64,000 nucleotides of DNA from Lachnospiraceae bacterium (GCA_017624235.1 JAGANL010000006.1:62001-126000); one strand, 5' to 3'. Numbered from the stretch's first letter, positions 9,297 to 18,105 are shown. Numbers and translations are program-made. The notes: generated by a model not told the origin, from the sequence alone.

Positions 9297-10242
9297 GTAA
9301 AAATTTCCCCTGCCAGATAGATTTTTGTCGGCATTCCTGATGGAATGTATTGAGTACATCTCGTTTGTTCAGACTAAAGAGCGGTGCAATCACCTGCTCC
9401 TTCGGGCCGTCGCCGGTCAGTCGGTGAATGACGATGTCGGGAGAAAGGCAGCCTATGGAGGAGAGCAGCAGTCTGATATAGTGCTCCTTTGTCAGTGCTT
9501 CAAATTTTCCCTGGGCATAGTATTCTGCAAGATCTGTGTTTTTTAATACATGCAAAAGCTGCAGCTTTACGCCGAAAACCGGACGGTCATTCAAATAGGA
9601 GACGCTTTGCAGTATCTGTTGATCCGTTTCTCCGGGAAGTCCGAGAATGAGATGGACAACGACCGGAATGCCGATGGCATTCAGCTTGGAGAGAGCAGCA
9701 TCAAATACGGACAGTGGATAACCGCGCCGGATAAAGGCAGCAGTCTCTTCATGGATGGTCTGCAGGCCCAGTTCAACCCAGATAAACTTGTCCGGGTATT
9801 GATGCCGCAGACGGGCGAGAAGAGAGAGAACTCCTTCGGTGATGCAGTCTGGCCGTGTTGCGATGGAGATACCCGCAATACACGGTTCTTCCAGCGCTTC
9901 CGTATAGATGGCGCGCAGATAGGAGAGGGGTGCATAGGTATTGGTATATGCCTGAAAATAAGCAATGAACCGGCTACCTGTTTTCTTCTCCCGAAAGAGG
10001 GAGAGTCCCTCTGCAATCTGATCCTTCATGGGACGTACCGGATGGCTGCGCACGGCGAAGTCTCCGCTTCCTCCTTCACTGCAGAAAATGCAGCCTCTGG
10101 TATCCAACGTGCCGTCCCGGTTAGGGCAGGTCATGCCGGCATCCAGAGCGATTTTGTACAGCTTTTCATGGTATGTATTTTTACAGTAAGCATCCAAAGA
10201 ATAGTATGGCTTCCCATGCCATAATGTTTCATTTGTCAACAT
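9268..10242 (-). CDS. TIGR01212-type radical SAM protein
   Basis: A 324-residue radical SAM enzyme of the YhcC/TIGR01212 type. The iron-sulfur cluster ligands are in TCPNRDGTLDTRGCIFCSEG near residues 37-57. Downstream segments include GISIATRPDCI and VELGLQTIHEETAAFIRRGY, the usual strands of the elongator-protein-3-like radical SAM barrel, and HLILGLPGETDQQ. Its reaction is not established; relatives resemble RNA-modifying radical SAM enzymes. The start at 10242 is preceded by AAGGGATTG. First gene of a minus-strand run with DUF4364 and flagellin. Confidence 0.88.
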   Translation of the reverse strand: MLTNETLWHGKPYYSLDAYCKNTYHEKLYKIALDAGMTCPNRDGTLDTRGCIFCSEGGSGDFAVRSHPVRPMKDQIAEGLSLFREKKTGSRFIAYFQAYTNTYAPLSYLRAIYTEALEEPCIAGISIATRPDCITEGVLSLLARLRHQYPDKFIWVELGLQTIHEETAAFIRRGYPLSVFDAALSKLNAIGIPVVVHLILGLPGETDQQILQSVSYLNDRPVFGVKLQLLHVLKNTDLAEYYAQGKFEALTKEHYIRLLLSSIGCLSPDIVIHRLTGDGPKEQVIAPLFSLNKRDVLNTFHQECRQKSIWQGKFLHDTGTIDFI

Positions 10243-10311
10243 TTTATCAATCCCTTATATTTGATAGCATCCCGTTCATCTTTCTCTTGTGTCCTTTCTG
10301 TACGGAGAAGC

Positions 10312-11463
10312 TTAATGGATATGGCTTTTGACTGCTTCGGCCACGACCTCGGCAACCTTCGGGTCAAAGGCTTCCGGCATGATATTGTCCTCGTTCAATT
10401 CCTCCTCGGGAACAAGTCCTGCGATGGCATGAGCAGCAGCTAACTTCATCTCTTCGGTAATCTGCTGGGCACGTCCCTCCAAAGCGCCCTTAAAGATACC
10501 GGGGAAAGCAACGACGTTGTTGACCTGATTCGGGAAATCAGAACGTCCGGTGCCGACTACCTTCGCTCCGGCAGCCTTTGCGACATCCGGCATGATTTCC
10601 GGTACCGGGTTTGCCATGGCAAACAGGATAGCGTCCTGATTCATGGAAGATACCATCTCTGCAGTGACGATATTCGGTGCGGATACACCCACAAAAATAT
10701 CTGCGCCCTTTAAGGCATCGGCAAGAGTACCCTGCTCATTGTCTGGGTTGGTCACTTCGGTCATTTTCTGCTGCATCCAGTTCAGCCCTTCGGTGGATTT
10801 GGAAACAATTCCCACCTTATCGCACATGATGATTTTCGGGAAACCATAGGTCAAAAGAAGCTTGGTGATTGCAACTCCGGCGCTTCCGGCACCGTTTACT
10901 ACGACCTTGCAATCCTCCTTCTTTTTACCGACCACCTTTAAGGCATTGATAATACCTGCAAGTACTACGATGGCCGTACCGTGCTGGTCATCGTGAAAAA
11001 CAGGGATGTCCAGAATCTCTTTTAAACGCTCCTCAATTTCAAAACAGCGGGGAGCGCTGATGTCCTCTAAGTTGATGCCACCGAAGCCGGGAGCCAGATA
11101 AGTCACTGCTTTGATGATTTCCTCGGTATCCTGCGTATCCAGACAGATCGGTACTGCATTGACTCCTCCAAATTCCTTGAATAGGACAGCTTTTCCTTCC
11201 ATAACCGGCATAGCTGCATACGGTCCGATGTTTCCAAGACCCAGTACGGCACTTCCATCGGAAACGACCGCCACGGTATTGGCCTTCCAGGTATAGGTAT
11301 ATGCAGCTTCTTTATCGTCTGCAATCACCTTACAGGGTTCTGCCACGCCCGGAGTATAGGCTAAGGACAGATCCTCGCGGGATTTGACAGGGGTTTTGGA
11401 AACGGTCTCCAGCTTACCGTTCCACTGTTTATGAAGTTCTAATGCTTTTTCGTTCGTAGTCAT
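10312..11463 (-). CDS. NAD(P)-dependent malic enzyme (oxaloacetate-decarboxylating)
   Basis: Converts malate to pyruvate and CO2 with reduction of NAD(P). The 383-residue length is the short bacterial malic-enzyme form without a phosphotransacetylase domain. Visible motifs are [12 protein letters not shown] (substrate-side Tyr), [34 protein letters not shown] (metal-binding aspartates) and the Rossmann fold [22 protein letters not shown] six bases before ATG 11463 supports the start. It is a single gene transcribed away from the sugar transporter. Confidence 0.95.
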   Translation of the reverse strand: MTTNEKALELHKQWNGKLETVSKTPVKSREDLSLAYTPGVAEPCKVIADDKEAAYTYTWKANTVAVVSDGSAVLGLGNIGPYAAMPVMEGKAVLFKEFGGVNAVPICLDTQDTEEIIKAVTYLAPGFGGINLEDISAPRCFEIEERLKEILDIPVFHDDQHGTAIVVLAGIINALKVVGKKKEDCKVVVNGAGSAGVAITKLLLTYGFPKIIMCDKVGIVSKSTEGLNWMQQKMTEVTNPDNEQGTLADALKGADIFVGVSAPNIVTAEMVSSMNQDAILFAMANPVPEIMPDVAKAAGAKVVGTGRSDFPNQVNNVVAFPGIFKGALEGRAQQITEEMKLAAAHAIAGLVPEEELNEDNIMPEAFDPKVAEVVAEAVKSHIH

Positions 11464-11675
11464 GTTTTTCCCTCACTTTTCTATAGAATAAGCGGCTTTC
11501 CGATCCGCCCAAAATATCTCAATATTATAATATATGATTCCACGGAGGTTTACAAGGGAAGAATCTGACGGAAAGTTGTTGTTGCGAGAAACGCAGGTTT
11601 TGTGCACAATATACATATACGTGGTGTAAAAAATTTAGAATCTAAAAATATTGCACCATTTTGAAAAAATGAAAG

Positions 11676-11704
11676 TTAAAAAGATACCGTCAAATTGCTA
11701 TACT
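11676..11704 (+). promoter_or_regulatory. Candidate promoter for sugar ABC operon 1
   Basis: TTAAAA (11676-11681), 17 bases, TATACT (11699-11704), about 40 bases before the binding-protein start. The -35 box is weak, which suits activation by the response regulator encoded in the operon. The remaining divergent gap (11464-11675) also must hold the malic-enzyme promoter; no convincing match was found for it. Confidence 0.45.
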
Positions 11705-11750
11705 CATCTTACAAGAAGCGGTAAGCACTTGAAGAAAAGGAGAAGAAGGT

Positions 11751-13127
11751 ATGAAAATGAAAAAAGCTATTGCAGCATTACTCACAGCAACCATGATATT
11801 CGGCATGACCGGATGCGGCAACAAGACAGAAGCACCTGCGGCTAAAGATGCCGGAACAGAGGTAACATCTGATGCAGCAGAGGAAGCAGCGGCTGATACA
11901 GCAAATGATACAGCGAGCGGGGAAGCCGTTACGATCAAAGTATTTTCCAACCTTCCGGACAGAACTTCCGGTCAGGGACTTGTAGAGCAGACATTGTTCA
12001 ATATGTACATGGAAGAGAATCCAAATGTAACCATTGAAGTGGAAGCTCTGGATGATGAAGCATACAAGACAAAATTCAAAGCATATGCAGCAGGAAGCTC
12101 GATGCCGGACCTGGTAAGCGTATGGGGACAGCCGGGATTCATCGATGAAGTCATTGATGCAGGCGTGCTGGCAGAGTTAAATGAGGCTGATTATGCAGAT
12201 TACGGATTTATCAATGGTTCTCTGGATGGCTTCAGCAAGGACGGAAAGTTATACGGACTTCCGAGAAACACAGACGTTATGTGCTTCTTCTACAATCAGA
12301 AGATGTTTGATGACAATGGATGGAGCGTACCGCAGACCTATGATGAGCTGTTAGCTCTCGGAGAGCAGATCAATGCAGCTGGCATCATCCCGGTAGCAAT
12401 GGACGGTGCAGACAAATGGCCGCTTGCCATCTACATAACCGATGCAATGGAAAAAATAGACGGAAGCGGTGTAATGGCTAAGACACACGATGCCATCGCA
12501 AATGCAGATTTCTCTGATCCGACCTTTAAGCAGGCAGCAGAAATGTTAAAGGGCTCCGCAGATGCCAGGTTATTCCAGAACGGATTTGAGGTAACAGACT
12601 ACGGTACTGCACAAAACCTTTTCACAAACGGACAGGCAGCTATGTTTTATATGGGAAGCTGGGAAATGAGCATGGCAAACAATCAGGATATTCCGGCAGA
12701 AATCCGTGACAACATCAGAGTATTTTTGATGCCGACCGTAGAAGGCGGAAAAGGAAAGGCAACTGATATTTCCGCATGGAACGGTGGTGGACATTCTGTA
12801 ACAGCTAATGCAGCCAATAAGGAAGAAGCAATCAAACTTTTGAACTATATGTACAGACCGGATGGCTGGACAAAAATTGCATGGGAAAATGGCATATGTA
12901 TGTCTGCTCAGGATTTCTCCGCATATGCAACAGGAAATGAGACAGAAGTTCAGAAGCAGTTTATGGATGTGATTGCAGGTGCAACCAATATGTCCGGTAC
13001 ACCGATCAACGATATGGGCACCTCTGATTTCAAGACACAGTGTGAAGATTTGACACAGGAGCTTTCCATCGGGTCAGTTACCGCAGAGGAATACCTCGAG
13101 GGTCTTGCAGGGGCATGCGCTCAGTAA
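11751..13127 (+). CDS. Sugar ABC transporter substrate-binding lipoprotein (operon 1)
   Basis: 458-residue family-1 extracellular solute-binding protein. The signal peptide ends in the lipobox MTGC (about residues 20-23), followed by an Ala/Glu/Thr-rich tether. The mature domain shows KVFSNLPDR, the motif MPDLVSVWGQPGFIDEVIDAG, and ITDAMEKIDGSGVM; the C-terminal lobe includes GGHSVTANAANKEEA, typical of oligosaccharide binders. AAAGGAG at 11737-11743 sets the start. It is the first gene of an importer whose ATPase is not in the cluster, as is common when a shared MsmK-type ATPase is used. A terminator follows, so it should be made in excess over the permeases. Confidence 0.9.
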   Translation: MKMKKAIAALLTATMIFGMTGCGNKTEAPAAKDAGTEVTSDAAEEAAADTANDTASGEAVTIKVFSNLPDRTSGQGLVEQTLFNMYMEENPNVTIEVEALDDEAYKTKFKAYAAGSSMPDLVSVWGQPGFIDEVIDAGVLAELNEADYADYGFINGSLDGFSKDGKLYGLPRNTDVMCFFYNQKMFDDNGWSVPQTYDELLALGEQINAAGIIPVAMDGADKWPLAIYITDAMEKIDGSGVMAKTHDAIANADFSDPTFKQAAEMLKGSADARLFQNGFEVTDYGTAQNLFTNGQAAMFYMGSWEMSMANNQDIPAEIRDNIRVFLMPTVEGGKGKATDISAWNGGGHSVTANAANKEEAIKLLNYMYRPDGWTKIAWENGICMSAQDFSAYATGNETEVQKQFMDVIAGATNMSGTPINDMGTSDFKTQCEDLTQELSIGSVTAEEYLEGLAGACAQ

Positions 13128-13168
13128 AGAGATAAGAGGATTTTACCAAAGCAGTCAGAGAGGACAAC

Positions 13169-13203
13169 ACTCCGGGCCTCCCAAAGGGGTGCCCGGAGTT
13201 TTT
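13169..13203 (+). terminator. Intra-operon terminator between binding protein and permease
   Basis: Nine-base perfect stem ACTCCGGGC (13169-13177) / GCCCGGAGT (13191-13199) then TTTTT. It lies inside the transport operon and would let only part of the transcripts proceed to the permease and regulator genes. Confidence 0.85.
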
Positions 13204-13254
13204 GTACCTGAAAAGTGAAAAAAGCAGGTTTGAAGAAACTGAAAAGGAGGACGT

Positions 13255-14127
13255 ATGCAGAAGGCATATAGTAATAAAGCGGTAATCCTGTCGTTAGTTC
13301 TGCCCGGACTTATTACGTTTGTGTTTGCGATACTTGCACCAATCTGTCTGAGCGTATACTACGGCTTTACGGATTTCAGCGGTATGGGAGAAGCAACATT
13401 CATTGGATTTGCAAATTATAAGGAACTGTTTCACGATAAGGCATTTGGAAGATCGATTTTAAATTCCCTGTTTCTGGCGATTGGATTTGTCTTTGTACAG
13501 CATCCGCTTGCCATTATCACAGCAGCGCTGTTGGAGCGTATGGGAAGAAAAGCAGAGGGCTTTTTTCGTTGCGTATATTTTCTGCCGAACGTTATCTCCG
13601 TAGCAGTCATTGCATATTTATGGAAATTCATCTATGATCCGAATTTCGGTCTTCTGAATAATATTGTGAAGCTGTTTGGAGGAAAGGGTGACATCAACTG
13701 GCTCGGTTCAGGTAACGCAATTTGGTCTGTTTTGATCGTATTGATATGGCATGGTTTTGGATGGGGCATGCTCATCTATTATACCGGAATTAAGAATATC
13801 GATCCGACGTTATATGAAGCGGCAGCCATTGACGGCGCAGATAATAAGATTACCTTTTTAAAGATTACCCTGCCGCTTATGAAACCGGTCATTGAGGTGA
13901 ATGTGACTTTGGCAGTCATTTCTGCCTTAAAGCAGATGGAGACGGTATATCTGCTGACGAACGGAGGCCCGGGCAATGAGACGCAGTTTATGGCCAACTA
14001 CCTGTACAAACAGGCATTCAGCTCCTTCCGTTACGGTTACGGAAACTCCATCAGCGTGGTATTTGTTATCATCTGTGTATTTGCAACAGCAGTACTGAAC
14101 CGAATCTTTAAAGAAAGGGAGGCATAG
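13255..14127 (+). CDS. Sugar ABC transporter permease, MalF/UgpA type (operon 1)
   Basis: 290-residue integral membrane permease with six predicted membrane segments. The cytoplasmic EAA loop that docks the ATPase is EAAAIDGADNKITFLKITLP near residue 188-207. The N-terminal segment (VILSLVLPGLITFVFAIL) and the NGGPGNET loop near the end are typical of MalF-like sugar permeases. AAGGAGG at 13243-13249 supports ATG 13255. It is followed after 3 bases by its MalG-like partner, with which it forms the heterodimeric pore. Confidence 0.93.
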   Translation: MQKAYSNKAVILSLVLPGLITFVFAILAPICLSVYYGFTDFSGMGEATFIGFANYKELFHDKAFGRSILNSLFLAIGFVFVQHPLAIITAALLERMGRKAEGFFRCVYFLPNVISVAVIAYLWKFIYDPNFGLLNNIVKLFGGKGDINWLGSGNAIWSVLIVLIWHGFGWGMLIYYTGIKNIDPTLYEAAAIDGADNKITFLKITLPLMKPVIEVNVTLAVISALKQMETVYLLTNGGPGNETQFMANYLYKQAFSSFRYGYGNSISVVFVIICVFATAVLNRIFKEREA

Positions 14128-14130
14128 AGA

Positions 14131-14973
14131 ATGGAAAAGATAGCAAAGAAATTCACCATTGGAAAAGTCGTTCTGTGGACTATACTGATTATAGTGGCAG
14201 TCATCCAGCTGTTTCCGCTCATATGGCTTCTGGATTTCTCGGTGGCGAGCAGCAACGATATGTTTACGAGCGGACTGCTGATCTGGCCGGAACCGTTTCA
14301 TTTCGACAATTATGTAAAAGCATTTGTAGACGGACATTTTCTGCTATATTTTAAGAACAGTATGTTGATTAACACGCTGGCAGTACTTTTGGTTATTACG
14401 ATTTCCATCGGCATGGCATTTGCCTGCACGAGAATGCACTGGAAGCTTTCCGGACTGGTAAAGGGCCTGATTCTTCTGGGCATGATGATTCCGATTCATG
14501 CGACATTACTTCCAAATTATGTGATTTATGATAAAATAGGATTAACAGATACGATCTGGGCGCTGCTCATTCCCTATGTGGCATTTTCTCTGCCTCAGGG
14601 ATTGTTCCTAACCTGTGGATTCATGGAAAGCGTTCCTAAGGAAATAGAAGAAGCGGCTATGATAGACGGCTGCGGCATCTATAGAATCATCATTGTGGTC
14701 GTTGCACCGATGTTAAAATCCTCTGTTGTGACGGTGGCCATTATGACATTCTTAAACAACTGGAACGAATTTATGATGGCAAGTACCTATTTAAGTAGTC
14801 CGACATGGAAAACTCTCCCATTTTCGGTTCTGGAATTTACAGGACTCTATTCCTCGAACTATGCGGTACAGTTTGCCGTCATGGCATTGACAGCAGCCCC
14901 GGTCGTTATATTATATATTATTTTGAATAAGCATATCACCAAAGGTGTGGCGATGGGTGCTGTGAAAGGTTAG
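14131..14973 (+). CDS. Sugar ABC transporter permease, MalG type (operon 1)
   Basis: 280-residue carbohydrate permease with six membrane segments. The EAA loop is EEAAMIDGCGIYRIIIVVVAP, near residues 171-191, and the C terminus ITKGVAMGAVKG matches the usual MalG-like ending. It partners the preceding permease and is followed after 8 bases by the sensor kinase, so transporter and regulators are in one unit. Confidence 0.93.
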   Translation: MEKIAKKFTIGKVVLWTILIIVAVIQLFPLIWLLDFSVASSNDMFTSGLLIWPEPFHFDNYVKAFVDGHFLLYFKNSMLINTLAVLLVITISIGMAFACTRMHWKLSGLVKGLILLGMMIPIHATLLPNYVIYDKIGLTDTIWALLIPYVAFSLPQGLFLTCGFMESVPKEIEEAAMIDGCGIYRIIIVVVAPMLKSSVVTVAIMTFLNNWNEFMMASTYLSSPTWKTLPFSVLEFTGLYSSNYAVQFAVMALTAAPVVILYIILNKHITKGVAMGAVKG

Positions 14974-14981
14974 GTTTCAGT

Positions 14982-16853
14982 ATGAAAAAATGGAAGAGTA
15001 CAGGGTTATATGGAATTTATTCACGCATGAAGGTACGGAATAAAATTATCTGTTCGATGTATCTTGTACTTCTTCCGATACTGATCATTAGTTCTACGTT
15101 TGTCCTTTATTACAATTATCAACGGGCAGAACAGGAAAACAGACAGCTTTATCAGAAGCTTACGATGTCGGTATGCAACGACATCTCCTATCTGCAGAAG
15201 GATGTTCTGGACATAGCGACCTATGTGGCTGTGAATGATGAAATGCATCAGATATTGAAGAAAAGGGCAAATGCGTATGAAGACAATAATCTGTTCTGGT
15301 ATACGGATACATCCATTTCTTTTCTACAGGATATTCTGTCCATTAAAAGTGAGACGATCAAGACGCTTATCATCTATCCGGAAAACGGTCTGAAGCCCTT
15401 TTATCAAAGCCGGGATACCAGTGTCCATAATATGGATATGGCACAGATAAAGGAACTGGAAATCTATCAGAAGGCTCTGGAGGCAAACGGGGATGTCGTA
15501 TGGGGACGGGTGGATGCTTATGAAAAAGGATTGTACGAAAAGTGCAGAAATAATAAGCTGGTAGCCTGCAGGGTACTGTGGGATCTGTCCAAGAAAAAGA
15601 AACTGGGTTTTTTGGCAATTGGCACGGATATCAGGACATATGAGGAAATCTGCAGGAGAATGCTTCAGGGATCCAAAGAAGGAATTGTTGTGCTTGGGAA
15701 AAATGGAGAGGAATATGTCCGGGTTGGCACGATTGATGAGGAAGAGCTTTCCTGGATACAGAAACAGAAGACTGGTGGAGAAAGGGCTTTCGATGAGGGC
15801 AATCCGGTTTGTCTGCGAAGAGAGAACAGTTATATCTGCTATCAGCAGAACGATGTGACAGGAATCGGCGTATGCTATTTTATTCCGAAAGCGGAATGGA
15901 ACGCAAAAATGAAGGAAAGCTTAATTTTGCCGGTCTGCATTATTCTTCTCACATTGGCAGGAAGCTACCCGCTTTCGATGTTGATTTCACGGGCGCTTTC
16001 CAGACCGACGGCAGAACTGTGCAGTACCATGGAGCAGTTCCGAAACGGAGATTTTACCGTGCAGGCGAGGATTAACAGCGAGGATGAAATCGGGCAGCTT
16101 GCAGCAACCTTTAACCGTGCGGTCAGTGACATCAAACAGTTGATTGATAAGAACTATGTGATTGCTTTAAGAGAGCGGGAAAGTGAGCTGGATGCGCTGC
16201 AGGCCCAGATCAATCCCCACTTCCTGTATAATGTGCTGGATTCCTTTTACTGGGAGGCAGTAGGAGGGGGACACGATGAGATTGCAGAAGATATACTGGC
16301 GCTTTCCAAGCTGTTTCGTCTGCTGTTAAGCAAGGGAAAAAGTGAAATTCCGATTCGGATGGAAATAGAGCTGATTACCTGTTATCTCCAGATACAGAAT
16401 ATGCGTTTTTCCAAGCGTGTAACCTATGATATTGATATGGAGGAAGGCATGCTGGAGAAACCGATCGGCAAGCTGACCTTGCAACCCTTTGTGGAAAATG
16501 CGGTGGTGCATGGTCTGGAGGGATGCAAAGAAGGCGGACATGTACAGGTGACCGGATGCAGGAAGGACGGCAGGCTGCTCTTTGTAATCGAGGATAATGG
16601 AATCGGCATGGAGCAGGAGGAAGCAGACCGTATCCTGTCAGGTGATACCAGAAAGGAAACGCGAAGCTTTATGAGCGGTTATGCGATACATAATATAAAA
16701 GAACGTCTGGTACTGCGCTATGGAGAGGATTTTAGCCTGACGATTACAAGCAGTGTTGGTAAGGGAACAAGAGTGTGTCTGGACATACCGGAAGAGACAG
16801 GAGAGGAAAATGACGGATCAGGAAAAGAACCAGAAAGAGTTCAGAAAATATAG
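14982..16853 (+). CDS. YesM-type sensor histidine kinase
   Basis: 623-residue membrane sensor. A first membrane segment lies at about 22-42, an extracellular sensor at about 45-315, a second membrane segment at about 318-338, then HAMP (about 340-392). The His_kinase domain carries the phospho-acceptor His at about 413 in QAQINPHFLYN, and the ATPase domain shows the N box PFVENAVVHGLE and G box EDNGIGM. This LytS/YesM class senses extracellular sugars and works with an AraC-type response regulator, here the overlapping next gene. The ligand is probably the sugar carried by the upstream importer; inference from context. Confidence 0.93.
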   Translation: MKKWKSTGLYGIYSRMKVRNKIICSMYLVLLPILIISSTFVLYYNYQRAEQENRQLYQKLTMSVCNDISYLQKDVLDIATYVAVNDEMHQILKKRANAYEDNNLFWYTDTSISFLQDILSIKSETIKTLIIYPENGLKPFYQSRDTSVHNMDMAQIKELEIYQKALEANGDVVWGRVDAYEKGLYEKCRNNKLVACRVLWDLSKKKKLGFLAIGTDIRTYEEICRRMLQGSKEGIVVLGKNGEEYVRVGTIDEEELSWIQKQKTGGERAFDEGNPVCLRRENSYICYQQNDVTGIGVCYFIPKAEWNAKMKESLILPVCIILLTLAGSYPLSMLISRALSRPTAELCSTMEQFRNGDFTVQARINSEDEIGQLAATFNRAVSDIKQLIDKNYVIALRERESELDALQAQINPHFLYNVLDSFYWEAVGGGHDEIAEDILALSKLFRLLLSKGKSEIPIRMEIELITCYLQIQNMRFSKRVTYDIDMEEGMLEKPIGKLTLQPFVENAVVHGLEGCKEGGHVQVTGCRKDGRLLFVIEDNGIGMEQEEADRILSGDTRKETRSFMSGYAIHNIKERLVLRYGEDFSLTITSSVGKGTRVCLDIPEETGEENDGSGKEPERVQKI

Positions 16854-17580
16854 GCTGCTCATTGCAGATGATGAGGAAAATATCCTGAATGGAATGAGAA
16901 AGTTTATTGAGAGCCGGATGACGGTATTTGAGCAGATTTACTGTGCTGTGGACGGACAGGAGGCGCTGGATATTATTTACAGACACCATCCGGACATTAT
17001 GCTTCTGGATGTACAGATGCCCGGAAAGAGCGGCCTGGATGTGCTGAAGGAAGCAAAGGAGGCCGGAGTATGTCCAAAGACCATTATTCTTTCCGGGTAT
17101 GATTCCTTTCACTATGCACAGCAGGCGCTTCGATATGGCGTGATAGATTATCTGCTGAAGCCCTGTCGCTCTACCGAAATTCTGGAAAAGCTGGAGACAG
17201 CGGCAAAAATGCTGGAAGGAAATACAGAAGAAACAGCCAAAAAGGGAAAGGAACTGGAAGGGAACTACCTAGTCAATTCAGCAGTAGAGTATATGAGGGA
17301 AAATCTGGCGGAGAGTCTGAATCTGACCAACGTGGCAGAGCAAATCGGTGTGTCTCCGGCATATCTTTCGACGTTGTTCAGCCAACAGCTGGGGTGCTGT
17401 TTTATTGATTATCTGAATCAGATTCGGATTGACTGTGCCTGCCAGTATATGCACGACAAACGTATGAAAATATATGAGGTTGCTTTTAAGGTGGGATTTC
17501 ATGATGAAAAATATTTCTCCAAGGTATTTCGCAAGGTGACCGGAGTAAGCCCCAGCGATTATAAGAATTCGCTGGGTTAA
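16810..17580 (+). CDS. YesN-type response regulator with AraC DNA-binding domain
   Basis: 256 residues. The receiver domain (about 13-135) has the acidic pair near D20/D21, the phospho-acceptor Asp at 67 in IMLLDVQMPG and Lys in YLLKPC. The C-terminal AraC domain (about 155-255) has two helix-turn-helix units, ending KVTGVSPSDYKNSLG. AGGAGAGG at 16799-16806 and overlap with the kinase gene fix the start at 16810 instead of the longer frame from 16753. It likely activates the upstream importer promoter when phosphorylated by the kinase. Confidence 0.93.
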   Translation: MTDQEKNQKEFRKYRLLIADDEENILNGMRKFIESRMTVFEQIYCAVDGQEALDIIYRHHPDIMLLDVQMPGKSGLDVLKEAKEAGVCPKTIILSGYDSFHYAQQALRYGVIDYLLKPCRSTEILEKLETAAKMLEGNTEETAKKGKELEGNYLVNSAVEYMRENLAESLNLTNVAEQIGVSPAYLSTLFSQQLGCCFIDYLNQIRIDCACQYMHDKRMKIYEVAFKVGFHDEKYFSKVFRKVTGVSPSDYKNSLG

Positions 17581-17642
17581 AAAATCCTGCCGGAATAATG
17601 ATTTGTAACAACAATATTTGTTTTGCCGCATTTTTTAATGTA

Positions 17643-17713
17643 AGCAGATAACGGGAATCGAACCCGCCTTTCCAGCTTGGGAAGCTGGCGTTCTACCGAT
17701 GAACCATATCTGC
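17643..17713 (-). tRNA. tRNA-Gly (anticodon CCC)
   Basis: 71-nt cloverleaf on minus: acceptor GCAGATA/TATCTGC with discriminator T, D arm with GGTA, anticodon stem CCAGC/GCTGG around TTCCCAA, and T arm with TTCGATT. No CCA is encoded. It has a TATAAT promoter just upstream. Confidence 0.95.
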
Positions 17714-17722
17714 ATCAATTAT
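17714..17722 (-). other. Leader between tRNA-Gly promoter and gene
   Basis: Nine bases between the -10 box and the mature 5' end; transcription should begin within it, so little 5' trimming is needed. Confidence 0.4.
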
Positions 17723-17750
17723 ATTATAACACTTCGGAATGAAATTGCAA
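17723..17750 (-). promoter_or_regulatory. tRNA-Gly promoter
   Basis: On minus, TTGCAA (17750-17745), 16 bases, TATAAT (17728-17723), ten bases before the tRNA. It lies wholly inside the 3' end of the 37-residue peptide frame. Confidence 0.75.
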
Positions 17751-17837
17751 GGAGCTTCCCCAATTTTGCTCGTTTTTCAAGTCGATGGATAACGATTCAA
17801 ATTTATCTCTGAGTTTAGGAGAAACATAGGATGCCAT
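17724..17837 (-). CDS. 37-residue peptide, possibly a truncated gene
   Basis: A short frame with a near-ideal ribosome binding site, GGAGGTGAT at 17841-17849, seven bases before ATG 17837. The product begins MASYVSPKLRDKFESLSIDL and ends SLQFHSEVL. The first 22 residues read like an amphipathic helix conserved by function; the last 15 are encoded by DNA that also forms the tRNA-Gly promoter, so the natural C terminus may have been lost by a deletion or rearrangement next to the tRNA. It follows the 59-residue peptide gene by 57 bases on the same strand. I do not recognise a family with certainty. It could be a small RiPP-like or regulatory peptide, or a relic. Confidence 0.45.
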   Translation of the reverse strand: MASYVSPKLRDKFESLSIDLKNEQNWGSSLQFHSEVL

Positions 17838-17894
17838 GTCATCACCTCCGGAGTTTTATGAGCAGTCAGATGGAAGAAAAAGGAGAGAGGGAAT

Positions 17895-18074
17895 TTAATC
17901 CCCTCCCGGCCCATCCTTTCGTGGTCTGGTAGATTCCGGCAATGGTTCGACGGATTCTGTCTCTTCTGCATTTTTGGAATTCTCAGGCAGATCAATGGTG
18001 GGAATATTTCCGTCGTCATAGTCATTTGCAGGCTGTTGACCGTTGGGAGTTGAGGTTATTTTCTCTTGCTTCAT
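17895..18074 (-). CDS. 59-residue acidic peptide ending GPGGD
   Basis: A small hydrophilic protein starting MKQEKITSTPNGQQ. It is rich in Asp, Glu, Pro and Asn, has the segment YDDGNIPTIDLPEN, and ends in PRKDGPGGD. There is no signal peptide, membrane segment or cysteine. The ribosome binding site AAAGGATGG lies on the 3' arm of a hairpin directly before the ATG, suggesting translational control. A longer in-frame start at 18173 would read through that hairpin and is less likely. The gene is downstream of a strong promoter and a structured leader and upstream of a second small peptide gene. Function unknown; a precursor peptide or an RNA-controlled small protein are options. Confidence 0.5.
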   Translation of the reverse strand: MKQEKITSTPNGQQPANDYDDGNIPTIDLPENSKNAEETESVEPLPESTRPRKDGPGGD

Positions 18075-18075
18075 A

Positions 18076-18105
18076 GCACACCATCCTTTCGGGGATAGAG
18101 TGTGC
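18076..18105 (-). promoter_or_regulatory. Hairpin hiding the ribosome binding site of the 59-residue peptide gene
   Basis: On minus, GCACAC (18105-18100) pairs with GTGTGC (18081-18076), and inside it ATCC pairs with GGAT around a CCGAAA loop. The GGAT and GTG of the pairing strand are the ribosome binding site, one base from the ATG at 18074. Opening this hairpin would be required for translation. Confidence 0.5.

Noticed and set aside
17777-18025. 82-codon minus frame starting within the 59-residue peptide gene
   Set aside because: It overlaps both small peptide genes out of frame and has no ribosome binding site, whereas the alternative frames have good ones.
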